A stretch of DNA of 64,000 nt from Marivirga atlantica (GCF_016734805.1 NZ_JAERQG010000001.1:1-64000), one strand, 5' to 3'. Shown: positions 27,084-37,061, numbered from the stretch's first letter. The notes: generated from the sequence alone by a model not told the origin. Translations and numbers: made by a program.

Positions 27084-27963
27084 ATGGCCTTATAACCTTT
27101 AAAGCGGCAGGCAGCACTTTCAACTCAATTTCTTCTACTTCTCCCATTAATTCACCATCAACCTGAAGCAACTGTTGTTCTTTACAAATAATGGTAGCAG
27201 ATTCCATCTGATGAATTTCCACATAGGGCGAGTCTTTAATATCACCAAAAAATGATTCGAAAGTAAGTGAAGGAAAATCAGATAAGGGTATAGGCTTAAA
27301 AACTATCACTTCAAATAAGCCATCATTTAAATCACTATCAGGATTTATCACCGCCCCGGTACCATAACTGGAAGCATTGGCAAAAACCAGCATTTCGGCA
27401 GTAACCTCAAAATTTTCTTGGTCTGTTTTTATGGTATAGGTTTCACTCTCTCTGTTTAATATCGATCTGAAAAAAGCTTTGGCGTAACCAAGCTTTCCTC
27501 TGCCTTGCTCCTCCTCAAACTCCTTTATCATTTTGGCATTGAAGCCAACATCACTGAGGTGCAAAGAAATATGTTCATTATTAATCTGAACCACATCTAG
27601 CGCCTTTGCTTCTCCGGTTAAAATAATATCTAAACTATCTTCTTCATCTTCAGGGATTTCAAACTCGCTTGCCATTCCGTTGGCAGAGCCCAATGGCATT
27701 ATGCCCAAAATTAAATCAGTATTGAGTAGGGCTTTAGCTACCATATTTACCGTACCATCACCTCCACAAGCCACCACAATTTTTGGCGAGTGTTCAGAAA
27801 TAGATTTCTTAATCTTCTCAAGATCATTTTCACCTGTTGTATAAAAAAGCTTAAAGTCTACTTCCTGCTTTTTACACACTTTATCGATGAACTTATCAAG
27901 TCCGGTTTTATCATTTCCTCCAGACTTAGGGTTTATTACAAACAAAATATGGTTGTTCTTCAT
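27082..27963 (-). CDS. diacylglycerol/lipid kinase family protein (YegS/BmrU type)
   Basis: 293 residues. The DAGK catalytic domain starts with FVINPKSGG (about 8-16), carries VVACGGDGTVNMVAKAL with the GGDGT nucleotide-binding motif near residue 64, and has LGIMPLGSANGMASEF after it. The C-terminal beta-rich domain ends with LQVDGELMGEVEEIELKVLP, where QVDGE is typical. It phosphorylates a lipid alcohol at the membrane; the exact lipid is uncertain. It is divergent from the App1-like phosphatase gene, a possible functional pair in phosphatidate metabolism. Confidence 0.88.
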   Translation of the reverse strand: MKNNHILFVINPKSGGNDKTGLDKFIDKVCKKQEVDFKLFYTTGENDLEKIKKSISEHSPKIVVACGGDGTVNMVAKALLNTDLILGIMPLGSANGMASEFEIPEDEEDSLDIILTGEAKALDVVQINNEHISLHLSDVGFNAKMIKEFEEEQGRGKLGYAKAFFRSILNRESETYTIKTDQENFEVTAEMLVFANASSYGTGAVINPDSDLNDGLFEVIVFKPIPLSDFPSLTFESFFGDIKDSPYVEIHQMESATIICKEQQLLQVDGELMGEVEEIELKVLPAALKVIRP

Positions 27964-28179
27964 TATATTACATTTACATGGAGTCCATGAGACAATTAGA
28001 CAAAGACTGCTTCTGGTTACTTAAGTGCTTTCTTTAAATATGGAATTCAAACTAAACTTTTTACAAAAAAATTAGAAGCTATTTTTAGATCACTCAATAT
28101 ACGATTAGCTGTTTACTTTAAACGGCTATTAGGGATTATTTCACCTCCTACGATTATTCCTTATCGTGGTTATGGTCAT

Positions 28180-29100
28180 TTGAACAGAATTTATCTGAAA
28201 GGCCAGGTATTAGAAGACAGACCTGACTTTATTTCTGAGGCAGATGATAAAAAGCGCAAAAACTTTAAAGTAATGTTGGCGCGTTATTTAAGTACACCTT
28301 TGCCTGAAGAAAAGGTTGACATACACTTAAATGACGAAACCTTTACAGTGCATTGTGATGAACTGGGCTACTTTAGTAAATGGGTAACAACTAAATCTTC
28401 CTTTGAAGAAGGTTGGCACACGGCCCGATTTTCAATTTGTGATTCCGAAGGTGTTGAGCAATGCAGTCGTTCAGGGAAATTTCTCATTAAAAATGAAACA
28501 CCCCAATTCGGAGTGATATCAGATATTGATGATACCATATTGGTATCGCATGCCACCCAACTTTTTAGAAAGATTAGGCTAATAATGACTAAGAATTCCA
28601 AAACGAGGTTGCCTTTCGAAGGAGTAGCTGAGTTTTATCAGCAGTTGAGCCATGAAGGAAAAAATCCACTTTTTTATGTGAGTAGTAGCGAGTGGAATTT
28701 ATATGATTTTCTGGATGATTTCTTCAAAGTAAGAAATATCCCAAAGGGGCCATTCCTTTTACAGGAATTTAAGTCAGGCATTAAAGATTTACTATTTACT
28801 GGCGGTGGAAGCCATCAACATAAACTTCAGAAAATCCGTAGGCTGATGGATTTATATCCTAATATGCATTTCATTCTAATTGGTGATAATGGTCAGCTCG
28901 ACCCTCTAATTTATCATAAAGCCCTAATCGAATTTAAAGAACGTATTAAAACAGTATACATTCGGAAAATAAAAAAGCATGACGCTATTGATCCGGTAGT
29001 CATTGCTGATTTTGAGAAATATAAAGTACCCCTTTTACTCATAAAAGATACTTCTGAAGCTGAGGCCCATGCCAAAGCACAAGGATGGGTTCATTCATAA
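28180..29100 (+). CDS. App1-like phosphatidate phosphatase (DUF2183), 5' end uncertain
   Basis: About 306 residues from a TTG at 28180. The HAD-type catalytic motif ISDIDDTILVS (DxDxT) is near residue 117, with LFYVSSSEWNLYDFL and ILIGDNGQLDP downstream, as in the App1 Mg2+-dependent phosphatidate phosphatase family. The frame stays open upstream to 28000 and encodes a plausible family N-terminus (LAVYFKRLLGIISPP, then IIPYRGYG), but has no start codon. The only nearby ATG (28040) is in another frame and joins this one if the A7 run at 28065-28071 had one more A. Frameshift, slippage or a rare start codon are all possible. Confidence 0.8.
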   Translation: MNRIYLKGQVLEDRPDFISEADDKKRKNFKVMLARYLSTPLPEEKVDIHLNDETFTVHCDELGYFSKWVTTKSSFEEGWHTARFSICDSEGVEQCSRSGKFLIKNETPQFGVISDIDDTILVSHATQLFRKIRLIMTKNSKTRLPFEGVAEFYQQLSHEGKNPLFYVSSSEWNLYDFLDDFFKVRNIPKGPFLLQEFKSGIKDLLFTGGGSHQHKLQKIRRLMDLYPNMHFILIGDNGQLDPLIYHKALIEFKERIKTVYIRKIKKHDAIDPVVIADFEKYKVPLLLIKDTSEAEAHAKAQGWVHS

Positions 29101-29191
29101 TCTCTATAATGAATCAGAAAATATCTATTGCCAAATAACAACCTGTTTCTTTGTAAGGAGTTATCAAGCATATAATTAAACTTAAAATATT

Positions 29192-29824
29192 ATGAGCTTA
29201 AAAATTGGAGATAACGCACCAAACTTTCAGGTAGAAACTACTGAAGGTAAAATAGATTTTCACGAATGGTTAGGTGATAGTTGGGGTATTCTATATTCAC
29301 ATCCAAACGATTATACACCTGTCTGTACTACCGAATTAGGAAGAACTGCCCAATTGAAACCAGAATTTGATAAACGTAATACGAAAGTATTGGCTGTTAG
29401 TATTGATACTTTAGCTGAGCATCAGGGCTGGATTAAAGACATCAATGAAACTCAAAACACTACTGTAAACTTTCCAATTATTGCTGATCCGGAAAGAGTA
29501 GTTGCCAAGCTTTACGATATGATACATGAGAATGCCGATGCTAATGCAACAGTACGTTCAGTATTCTTTATCGGCCCTGATAAAAAAATTAAAGCGAGCT
29601 TGACGTATCCGGCTAGTACTGGGAGGAATTTTGCTGAAATACTAAGGGTGATTGATTCTTTACAGCTAACAGCGAAGCATAGTGTAGCCACACCTGCCGA
29701 CTGGGTACAAGGACAGGATGTGGTAATTTCACCTTCCATTAAGGATGAGGATATTCCCGCTAAATTCCCGAAAGGACATAAGGTGATAAAGCCATACCTG
29801 AGAACTACACCTCAACCTGAGTAG
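29192..29824 (+). CDS. 1-Cys peroxiredoxin (Prx6 family)
   Basis: 210 residues. It reduces hydrogen peroxide and organic peroxides in the cytoplasm. The peroxidatic Cys45 lies in HPNDYTPVCTTELG (PxxxTxxC). The C-terminal extension with DWVQGQDVVISPSIKDED and the ending FPKGHKVIKPYLRTTPQPE are characteristic of the Prx6 branch, which lacks a resolving cysteine. Monocistronic, with an AAGGAG-like stretch about 35 bp upstream. Confidence 0.94.
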   Translation: MSLKIGDNAPNFQVETTEGKIDFHEWLGDSWGILYSHPNDYTPVCTTELGRTAQLKPEFDKRNTKVLAVSIDTLAEHQGWIKDINETQNTTVNFPIIADPERVVAKLYDMIHENADANATVRSVFFIGPDKKIKASLTYPASTGRNFAEILRVIDSLQLTAKHSVATPADWVQGQDVVISPSIKDEDIPAKFPKGHKVIKPYLRTTPQPE

Positions 29825-29875
29825 TAGTAAAATACATATATAGGGTGCTACAACAGCGCCCTATACTTTTATTCA

Positions 29876-31774
29876 TTAACTCTCAATATAGTTCGAATAC
29901 CACTCCTGAAAGCAGATAAGTGCCCAAACATGCGCATGGCTATCTCCCGGATTATTTGAAAATAACTTCAGCTTCAGCTTTTTAACACCTGCTACATCAA
30001 ATATATCCTGGCTTTCAATGTAGTCATCGGCCAACCATTTATGTTGAATATCAGCTTTCAATTCTTTTTGCATCCAGCCCAATAACGGAACCTCAAAGCC
30101 ATGTTTTGGTCGGTTATAAATTTTCGAAGGTAATTCTTCCCTAAAAGCATCCTGAAGGATTCGCTTTTTCATTTTACCGTTTACTTTGAAGTTATCAGGT
30201 AAACTATTAGCAAAAGCTACAACCTCATGATCAAGGAAAGGGACTCTCACTTCTAATGCATGTGCCATACTCATTAAATCTACCTTTGGTAGCATATCTC
30301 CTTGCAGCACTAATGACTGATCGGTCTGTAAAGCGCTGTTAATGGACTTTGTATTCATAGATGACAGAGAATCTTGCTTCCAGCTATCGAAAGCTTCATA
30401 ATCAATGGCATCTAATACATTATCTGACAACAGATTGGTGACAGATTGAGCTGATTGCAAGCTAGCCAATAGCCAATATTGTTCATCAACTTCAAGCTGA
30501 GAAGCTTCTGAAAACTTATGAAGCTGTCGGAATAAATTACCAACGGGATTATTTCTCGATTGTGGTAATGTCTTCCATAATGAACCAAAACTGCTCACCA
30601 GCTTCTCCTTGGCCCCTTGATTCCATAATTTATAAAGCGCAGCATGTTTGTTATAACCACCAAAAAGCTCATCGGCTCCGTCACCTGAAAGTGATACCGT
30701 AACTTCCTCTCTTGTAAGTTTGCTCAGGGCATAAACAGGCAAAGCCGAACTGTCAGCAAATGGCTCTGAAAAGTGGCTGAGCATTTCCGGTAAGTAATTT
30801 TGCAGGTCATTTATACTAAGCCTAAATACCTTATGCTTACTTCCTATCTTTTTTGCTACAGCTTCCGCATATTCTGTTTCATCAAAGAAAGGGTTATCTG
30901 AATAACCTATGGAGTAAGTATGCAAATCATGATGATGCTTTTTAGCCAAAGTAGCTATGATGGAAGAATCAACTCCACCACTCAAAAAACTTCCTAAAGG
31001 AACATCGGCTACTAACCTCTTTTGAACAGCAGCTTCAAGTTTTTCTCTTAAAACAGCTTTTGCATCATCATAATTACCATTAAAAGGATCGGTAAATGTA
31101 TCAGATAGCTTATAATATGTTTCTTTCTCAACCTGCTTCTTTTTAACAATCAGCAGCTCGCCTGGCATTAATTTTTCAACACCTTTAATCATAGATTTTG
31201 GCGCTGGTAAGTAATTTAGCTGCAGGTAGGTGTATAGTGCATTATGATCAATTTGAGGTGCTATACCATATCGAAGAATACTTTTCATTTCACTAGCAAA
31301 AAGAAACCTATCCTCATCCTCATAGTAATAAAGTGGTTTAATACCGAAACGATCTCTTGCCACCAACATCTCTCCCTTTTGCAAGTCATAAAAAGCAAAA
31401 GCAAAGAAACCATTAAGCTTATTCAGTGCTGCTTTCCCTTCGTGAATTAACAGTTGCAATAATACTTCTGTATCACTTTCTGTATCGAAATTTATTCCAA
31501 AAGCTGTAAGCTCTTTCTTTAGCTCCAGATAGTTATAAATCTCTCCATTAAAAATTAATTGATAACGACCATTTTCAGCACTCATGGGCTGATTGGCTGC
31601 ATTACTTAAATCTATGATGGATAGTCTTCTGTGACCTAAGCCGACAAACTCATCAACATAAATGTTCTGATGATCAGGGCCTCGATGATCTAAAGCTTCA
31701 GTAGCTCGGCTTAAATTGGGAAGGTTAAACCTGCCAATTTCATTGAAAGCAAAAATTCCGGTAATTCCGCACAT
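29876..31774 (-). CDS. asnB: asparagine synthase (glutamine-hydrolysing)
   Basis: 632 residues. The N-terminal glutaminase has the nucleophile Cys2 (MCGITGIFAF), with RLSIIDLS and FNGEIYNYLEL downstream. The synthetase half has the PP-loop PLGSFLSGGVDSSIIA (near 250-265) and SGDGADELFGGY. It makes asparagine from aspartate with glutamine and ATP, although AsnB paralogues also amidate cell-wall or secondary products. A near-consensus -7 box (TAAATTCG, minus strand 31779-31786) ends only 4 nt before the ATG, so the mRNA may be leaderless. Confidence 0.92.
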   Translation of the reverse strand: MCGITGIFAFNEIGRFNLPNLSRATEALDHRGPDHQNIYVDEFVGLGHRRLSIIDLSNAANQPMSAENGRYQLIFNGEIYNYLELKKELTAFGINFDTESDTEVLLQLLIHEGKAALNKLNGFFAFAFYDLQKGEMLVARDRFGIKPLYYYEDEDRFLFASEMKSILRYGIAPQIDHNALYTYLQLNYLPAPKSMIKGVEKLMPGELLIVKKKQVEKETYYKLSDTFTDPFNGNYDDAKAVLREKLEAAVQKRLVADVPLGSFLSGGVDSSIIATLAKKHHHDLHTYSIGYSDNPFFDETEYAEAVAKKIGSKHKVFRLSINDLQNYLPEMLSHFSEPFADSSALPVYALSKLTREEVTVSLSGDGADELFGGYNKHAALYKLWNQGAKEKLVSSFGSLWKTLPQSRNNPVGNLFRQLHKFSEASQLEVDEQYWLLASLQSAQSVTNLLSDNVLDAIDYEAFDSWKQDSLSSMNTKSINSALQTDQSLVLQGDMLPKVDLMSMAHALEVRVPFLDHEVVAFANSLPDNFKVNGKMKKRILQDAFREELPSKIYNRPKHGFEVPLLGWMQKELKADIQHKWLADDYIESQDIFDVAGVKKLKLKLFSNNPGDSHAHVWALICFQEWYSNYIES

Positions 31775-31801
31775 GCCGCGAATTTAGGTAAAATTTATGG
31801 C

Positions 31802-33223
31802 TTATTGAGCCATCCACAATTCAGGCTTAGCACCTAAGCTGTGCAGCCATTGGCGGTAATACATATTGTATTTAGCCTTCAGTTCGATTAGCTTCATTTC
31901 AGCACTTACTAAACTTTGTTGTCTGTAGTTGATCAAAAATATACTACTCTCACCTATTTCAAATTTCCTAAGTTCTGCTTTTAGTAGTCGCTTATATTGC
32001 GTAACAACCGATTCATAAGTATTCAGCTGATCAGTAATGTTCTTAAAAGCAAATTCGTATTGACGAGCCTTATTTTTTATTGAAAGTCGCTTCTGCTGAT
32101 ATTCATAATTGGTGTTTTCCAGCTTAATATTGTTCATTTTCAAGGCCCCTCTTTCTGATCTTAAAAACAGAGGAAAACTAAAACTCAGTCCCCAGTTATA
32201 ATTATCTAATCCACGGATTTCACTAAAACTGGTAGATGGTGTTTGTAGAATGTTGTAAGATAAATCAAGCTTGGGTTTAAGCTTCTCCCTTTTCATCCTG
32301 TTTTCAACTTGCAGCTTATTAATTTTTAAATCGTACTTTCTCAACTCAGGATGATCCTCCACAAAAAGAGGAAGATTAGTTCTGAGACTATCAAGATGAT
32401 TAATAGAAATATTCTCGAAAGAAGGTGCTCTCAAGCTTTGCTCTTCCAAAGGGCTAATCGATTCTTCCCATAAATAAGTAAAAAGAGTTAAGCGGGCACT
32501 TTCAAGCTCATTTGACAACTGTTGGCGCTGAACAGAAAAGTTCTGCAATTGAATATATGCTTCTAAAGTATCAATAGCGGGTTTATCGCCTTGTTCGTAA
32601 GCTGTTTTGTAGTTTTTGAAATTGGTCTCTGCAAACGCATAAGCCTCTTCAATTATACTTTTCTGATATTGCTTTTGTACCCACGTCCAATAATAATTAC
32701 TTGCTTCAAGCAAAACATTGTTCAGTAAAAGCTGTGCTTCATTTTCATAATACTTTCTATCTACAAAAGCCTTTTGAAGCGCTTCTCTGTTTTCATCGAA
32801 TAATAAACCCTGTAAAACAGGTACGCTTATTCCTGCATACCACAGTCCAGTTTCAGGCAAATTATTTTCTGGATTGATATACTCACCCTCATTCCAATCG
32901 TAACCAGCTTGAACAGATATACCAAGGCGTGTTGGCAAGCTTACTCCGGAATTACTGAGCAGGTAATAGTTTTTATTTTCGTAATACTTCTGTTTGTTTT
33001 TGGAGAATAGATAAGGGTCAAAACCACCCTTGGCAGCCAATACTGAAAACTCACCATATTCTACTAAGTTCTCTGCTTTCTTAGCTAAAGGATGATTGGC
33101 TAATACCAATTCAAGGTAATCTTGCTCTTTTAAAACGAAGGAAGAATCAGCCACCTGTGCCCTAATTTGCTCAGGAAATAAAAAAAGGCTTATGATAAAT
33201 GATATGAAAACTACTTTTCTCAT
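31802..33223 (-). CDS. TolC family outer membrane efflux protein
   Basis: 473 residues with signal peptide MRKVVFISFIISLFLFPEQIRAQ. Two long alpha-helical OEP repeats, rich in heptads, surround beta segments (GLSFSFPLFLRSERGALK near 325-345). It would form the trimeric outer-membrane duct of a type I-like export or efflux system. Its start overlaps the end of the hlyD-like gene by 4 bp, the last step of a tetR-ABC-hlyD-tolC operon. Confidence 0.88.
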   Translation of the reverse strand: MRKVVFISFIISLFLFPEQIRAQVADSSFVLKEQDYLELVLANHPLAKKAENLVEYGEFSVLAAKGGFDPYLFSKNKQKYYENKNYYLLSNSGVSLPTRLGISVQAGYDWNEGEYINPENNLPETGLWYAGISVPVLQGLLFDENREALQKAFVDRKYYENEAQLLLNNVLLEASNYYWTWVQKQYQKSIIEEAYAFAETNFKNYKTAYEQGDKPAIDTLEAYIQLQNFSVQRQQLSNELESARLTLFTYLWEESISPLEEQSLRAPSFENISINHLDSLRTNLPLFVEDHPELRKYDLKINKLQVENRMKREKLKPKLDLSYNILQTPSTSFSEIRGLDNYNWGLSFSFPLFLRSERGALKMNNIKLENTNYEYQQKRLSIKNKARQYEFAFKNITDQLNTYESVVTQYKRLLKAELRKFEIGESSIFLINYRQQSLVSAEMKLIELKAKYNMYYRQWLHSLGAKPELWMAQ

Positions 33224-34584
33224 TTCTTTTTATCTGCTTTCATACTGTCTCCTTCCTTTCCTTCAGGGAGATAATAGTTTGGTGGAAAGCCATTGATTTG
33301 TCTCCAGATTTCATACCAGATAGGCACGTTATTAAGTAATGCCAAACCATTAGCTCCACTACCAACTCTTAAGGCATCAGGCCAGTTACCTTCTTCCCCA
33401 GCAGGAGCTACAAGTACTCTGTACTTTCCATTTTTACTAATGATTCTATCAATAGCTACCACTTCTCCGCTAAAGGTACCATAGCTAATAATTGGCCAAC
33501 CCGAGAAAACGATGGAAGGCCATCCATCAAAAATGATTCTCACTTCTTCTCCAACATGCATTAAAGGCATATCTCTTGGTGGAATATACATTTCAACTGC
33601 AAAAGTAATGTCAGAAGGCATAATGGTAATTAATGGATCTCCAGCTTTAATATTCTCACCTACACCAGTTGTAACAGCTTCCGTAATATAACCCGATTGA
33701 GGTGCGCGCACATAATAATATCCTACCCTTACCTGATAGTTCGCAAGTTGATTCTCCATCTTCTCAACTTCTACTCTGGCTTCCTGATAAGCCGATTGTG
33801 TAGCAAACTGATCGGAGCGAGCTTTTTGTAGCTTATCAGTATACTCGTTGTAAACAGAGTTAAGAGATATTTTGGCATTTAGTAGCTCGTTCCTACTACT
33901 TAATAACTTACTATCAGCACTAATCTTTTTAGCAAGAGCCTCTCTCTGTTTTACTCTTTTGGTTTCAAGATCAGTTAGTGATTTCAGGCCTTCTTCATAT
34001 AACTCCTGCTGTCTGTTCAGCTGTCTTTCGGCAATTTCCAGGCTTAAAATAGCAGCTTCATAATCAATACTATCTGCAGCAATTTTAAGCTTTGCTTGTT
34101 TCACATAGTTTCGTGCCTGCTCCAACTTAAGCTTTCTATTTTGCTCAATGGCATCTATTTGTGTATCAAGTGCATCAATCTTTTCATCGTAAAAATCAAG
34201 CGATTGTCTTTTAGCCGAAAGCTGGTTTTCAGTTCGCTCAATCAGCTTAGGATCGAAATAATTATCCTTTATCTCACTAATGAATATAATGGTATCCCCC
34301 TTTTCAACATATTGACCTTCACGCACGTACCACTTTTCTACCCGGCCATCAATCAAGGAATTTATATTTTGAGGTCTGGTAGAAGGATCTAATGCAGTTA
34401 CAAAACCTGAACCTCTGATATTTTGAGTCCATGGAAGAAATGAAAGCAGAATTAATGAGCCAGCAGTTATCACTAAAAGTTTTGATAACTTTTTGGAAGG
34501 TTCCTTTTTTGCAAATAAACCGAATGAGCGGTACTTATCTGTATTAACCTTGTCTTTTATACCGAATGGACTAATATTAAGCAT
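33220..34584 (-). CDS. HlyD family periplasmic adaptor subunit
   Basis: 454 residues: short cytoplasmic N-terminus, one membrane helix (about 36-54, KLLVITAGSLILLSFLP), a biotinyl/lipoyl half-motif (GRVEKWYVREGQYVEKGD), a long coiled-coil hairpin (about 130-280), the second lipoyl half (YYVRAPQSGYITEAVTTGVGENIKAGD) and beta-barrel domains. It links the inner-membrane ABC protein to TolC. Its start overlaps the end of the ABC gene by 8 bp, indicating tight coupling. Confidence 0.9.
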   Translation of the reverse strand: MLNISPFGIKDKVNTDKYRSFGLFAKKEPSKKLSKLLVITAGSLILLSFLPWTQNIRGSGFVTALDPSTRPQNINSLIDGRVEKWYVREGQYVEKGDTIIFISEIKDNYFDPKLIERTENQLSAKRQSLDFYDEKIDALDTQIDAIEQNRKLKLEQARNYVKQAKLKIAADSIDYEAAILSLEIAERQLNRQQELYEEGLKSLTDLETKRVKQREALAKKISADSKLLSSRNELLNAKISLNSVYNEYTDKLQKARSDQFATQSAYQEARVEVEKMENQLANYQVRVGYYYVRAPQSGYITEAVTTGVGENIKAGDPLITIMPSDITFAVEMYIPPRDMPLMHVGEEVRIIFDGWPSIVFSGWPIISYGTFSGEVVAIDRIISKNGKYRVLVAPAGEEGNWPDALRVGSGANGLALLNNVPIWYEIWRQINGFPPNYYLPEGKEGDSMKADKKK

Positions 34585-36304
34585 CTCTCATCAAACAATT
34601 ATACCTGAACCATCTAATATCTTTTACATCTGCAGCATCAACATCGTGAATAATTTCTCCGTTCTCCATACCAATTGCCCTATCACATTTCTGCACGATT
34701 GACAGATCATTACTCACCACTATTACCGTAGCTTTCAGGTCTTTACCCAATAAATAATTTACAAAATGCAGCTTTTCATTATGGGATAGTTGACCACTAG
34801 TATCTTCCCATAAAATTAGCTGCTTATTACCTATTATACCCCTTGACCAAAGAATTTGCTGTTTGGCACGCTTTGGAAAAGTTTTATCTCCAGGATACAT
34901 TATTTTTTGGTAGCCAATGTTATTGCTACGCATATATTCAGATAAACCTGAAATTTCAGTGGCTCTTTGAATCTCCTTAAAGGTACTTTCAGGAGAACCT
35001 ATTTGAATATTTTCTTCAATGGTTCCTTGAAATAAGCCTTCAGTAGCCATACAATCTCCTATATTTCTTCTTAAATCAGTAAGGTTTAAGTCGTTTAAAG
35101 GCAAATCATTAATCATGATATTACCTGAATATTCGGAATACCACCCAGCAATAAACTGAAGCAATATTGTTTTCCCTGCATTGGATGGTCCACTTAAGCA
35201 AACTTTCTCCCCTGGCCGAATATGTAAATCTAAATTTTTGAGAAATACGTGGTCATTATCCTTTAAAGTCAACCCGCTTAAACGAACTGAAATAGGCTCG
35301 TCATCCTGTATCTTCTTATTTCCTGTCATAAATTCCTCGAGAGGAATATCAGTAACAGCAGCCATTTTTTCAACTGAAGTCAATACATCATATATGGTTT
35401 CAATAGTGGTTATTAGCTTCTCTACAGAGTTAATAATGTTTATAATAATAATTTCAGCAGCTACAAACTGGCCAATGTTCATTTGTTGCTCAAAAACCAA
35501 GATACCACCAATTAAAAGTAAGCCTGCCGCAACTAATGCTTTAAAGGCTATCATCAACCAAAACTGTGAAACCAAAACACCGAAGTGCTTTTGTCTTGAC
35601 TTAAGATAATTCTCGGTATGGTCATCATTAACCTTTAAAGGCAATTCAGAATCTACTGACATCTTAAATGTCTCTACATTTCTGGCAAGCTCTTCCAGCC
35701 AATGAGCTGTTTCATATTTATGATGTGACTCATCTAAACTAGTCCTTAATCCACGAGGCACGGTAAACCTCACAATTAGAAAAACCAGTATGACCAGTAA
35801 GAAAGAGAATACTATAAAAAAAGGATGATAAAAAGAGAGTACCAGTAATCCGAAAAGAATTTGCAAAGCACCTGTTGAGAAATCAATCAAGATTTTGGAA
35901 AGCCCTTTTTGTACAGAAACAGTATCAAAAAATCTGTTAATAAGCTCCGGCAAATACTTGTTTTTTACCTGGCTCAAATTGAATCTAGGTATTCTATAAG
36001 CAAACTCGAATGATGCTTTTGCAAAAATCTTTTGCTGAAGGGTCTCCGTTATACTCAATTGCTTTACTTGAAGCACACCCGCCAAAATAATACCTATGAT
36101 TACAAGTACTACTAACAGAATCCATGAAGTACTCACTTCACCCCCCATTATAAAATTTATAATGGCTTGAATACCTAATGGTAATGTCAAACTGATCAGA
36201 CCAGCAAAAATACCATATATATAAATGATCAGTATTAGATCCTTCTCTGGTTTTAGCAGATCAAGAAATCTTTTAAAAGGCCTATCGGTGGATTCTCCTG
36301 CCAT
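34577..36304 (-). CDS. ABC exporter with degenerate nucleotide-binding domain
   Basis: 575 residues: a six-helix transmembrane domain (about 20-300) fused to one ATPase domain (340-575). Walker A is intact (GPSNAGKT, 372-379). Other motifs are not: the LSGGQ signature is replaced by FPKRA (about 476-480), the Walker B aspartate position is Trp (LILWED, 497-501), the switch histidine is Asn (SND, 531-533) and the Q-loop glutamine is absent (DCMATEGLF). It looks like an RTX/HlyB-like exporter without a peptidase domain whose ATPase may be weak or inactive. It overlaps tetR by 1 nt and hlyD by 8 bp. Confidence 0.85.
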   Translation of the reverse strand: MAGESTDRPFKRFLDLLKPEKDLILIIYIYGIFAGLISLTLPLGIQAIINFIMGGEVSTSWILLVVLVIIGIILAGVLQVKQLSITETLQQKIFAKASFEFAYRIPRFNLSQVKNKYLPELINRFFDTVSVQKGLSKILIDFSTGALQILFGLLVLSFYHPFFIVFSFLLVILVFLIVRFTVPRGLRTSLDESHHKYETAHWLEELARNVETFKMSVDSELPLKVNDDHTENYLKSRQKHFGVLVSQFWLMIAFKALVAAGLLLIGGILVFEQQMNIGQFVAAEIIIINIINSVEKLITTIETIYDVLTSVEKMAAVTDIPLEEFMTGNKKIQDDEPISVRLSGLTLKDNDHVFLKNLDLHIRPGEKVCLSGPSNAGKTILLQFIAGWYSEYSGNIMINDLPLNDLNLTDLRRNIGDCMATEGLFQGTIEENIQIGSPESTFKEIQRATEISGLSEYMRSNNIGYQKIMYPGDKTFPKRAKQQILWSRGIIGNKQLILWEDTSGQLSHNEKLHFVNYLLGKDLKATVIVVSNDLSIVQKCDRAIGMENGEIIHDVDAADVKDIRWFRYNCLMRDA

Positions 36305-36984
36305 TAGTGGTTGATATTATTTTTTATGATTTGATAGAAAATGTCTGCTCTCTGGCTTTTATCAAAATTATTGAAGTCAGTTAAAGCCGGCATATGTTGG
36401 GCAAAATACTGTTGGTGAAGCATACCTTCAATACAAGTACTTGCTAAGGTTTTTGCATAAGGATAGTCAGTATTTATTTCAGTAATAATCTGGCTAAGTC
36501 TTTTTGTTATATTTTTATAAGCTTCAAAAAACCCTGCTTTATTTTCAGAATCAACAGCTTTAGTCATAAATGATTTGCTAGACTCTGCTATTACAATTCG
36601 ATTAAGCTTATTTAATGAGAGAGCTATACCTTCATCATTCAATTGGGTAGGATTACACAAAATATCTATGGCAATTCTCAACTTATCGTCTGCCGATATC
36701 AAATTATTTGTTTTAAATACCACAAAATACTCCAGTAGTGCCCAGTAATAATTGGTGAAATAGATTAACAGCTTATGCTTATTCTCAAAATATCTGTAAA
36801 TAGAGCTCTCAGCAGTTTGCAACTGTACCGCTAATTTCTTGAACGTAAAACTTTCTAACCCCAGTTGATCAATCATTTCTAAACCTGACTCCAGAATATG
36901 ATTTCCTAGTTCGGTAGTTTCAGGATCCTTTAAAAAAATATCCTGATTAATCTTTAGCCGTAATTTTGATAAAAGTATATCCAT
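36304..36984 (-). CDS. TetR/AcrR family transcriptional regulator
   Basis: 226 residues. The HTH lies at about 28-75 (ILESGLEMIDQLGLESFTFKKLAVQLQTAESSIYRYFENKHKLLIYF), followed by a helical ligand domain. It is first in the tetR-ABC-hlyD-tolC operon, with its stop overlapping the ABC start by 1 nt, so it probably represses this export operon in response to an unknown compound. No clear palindrome or promoter was found just upstream. Confidence 0.88.
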   Translation of the reverse strand: MDILLSKLRLKINQDIFLKDPETTELGNHILESGLEMIDQLGLESFTFKKLAVQLQTAESSIYRYFENKHKLLIYFTNYYWALLEYFVVFKTNNLISADDKLRIAIDILCNPTQLNDEGIALSLNKLNRIVIAESSKSFMTKAVDSENKAGFFEAYKNITKRLSQIITEINTDYPYAKTLASTCIEGMLHQQYFAQHMPALTDFNNFDKSQRADIFYQIIKNNINH

Positions 36985-37061
36985 TTATGGAGAACAGTAC
37001 ATGCATTATTAATAGTAATACTTTCATGAACCTAAAACAGCTCAAAAGGTTACACCTTAGA

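Noticed and set aside
35181-35609. 142-codon open frame on the plus strand inside the ABC exporter gene
   Set aside because: Antisense shadow of a well-supported gene; low-complexity translation with no recognisable domain and no promoter.
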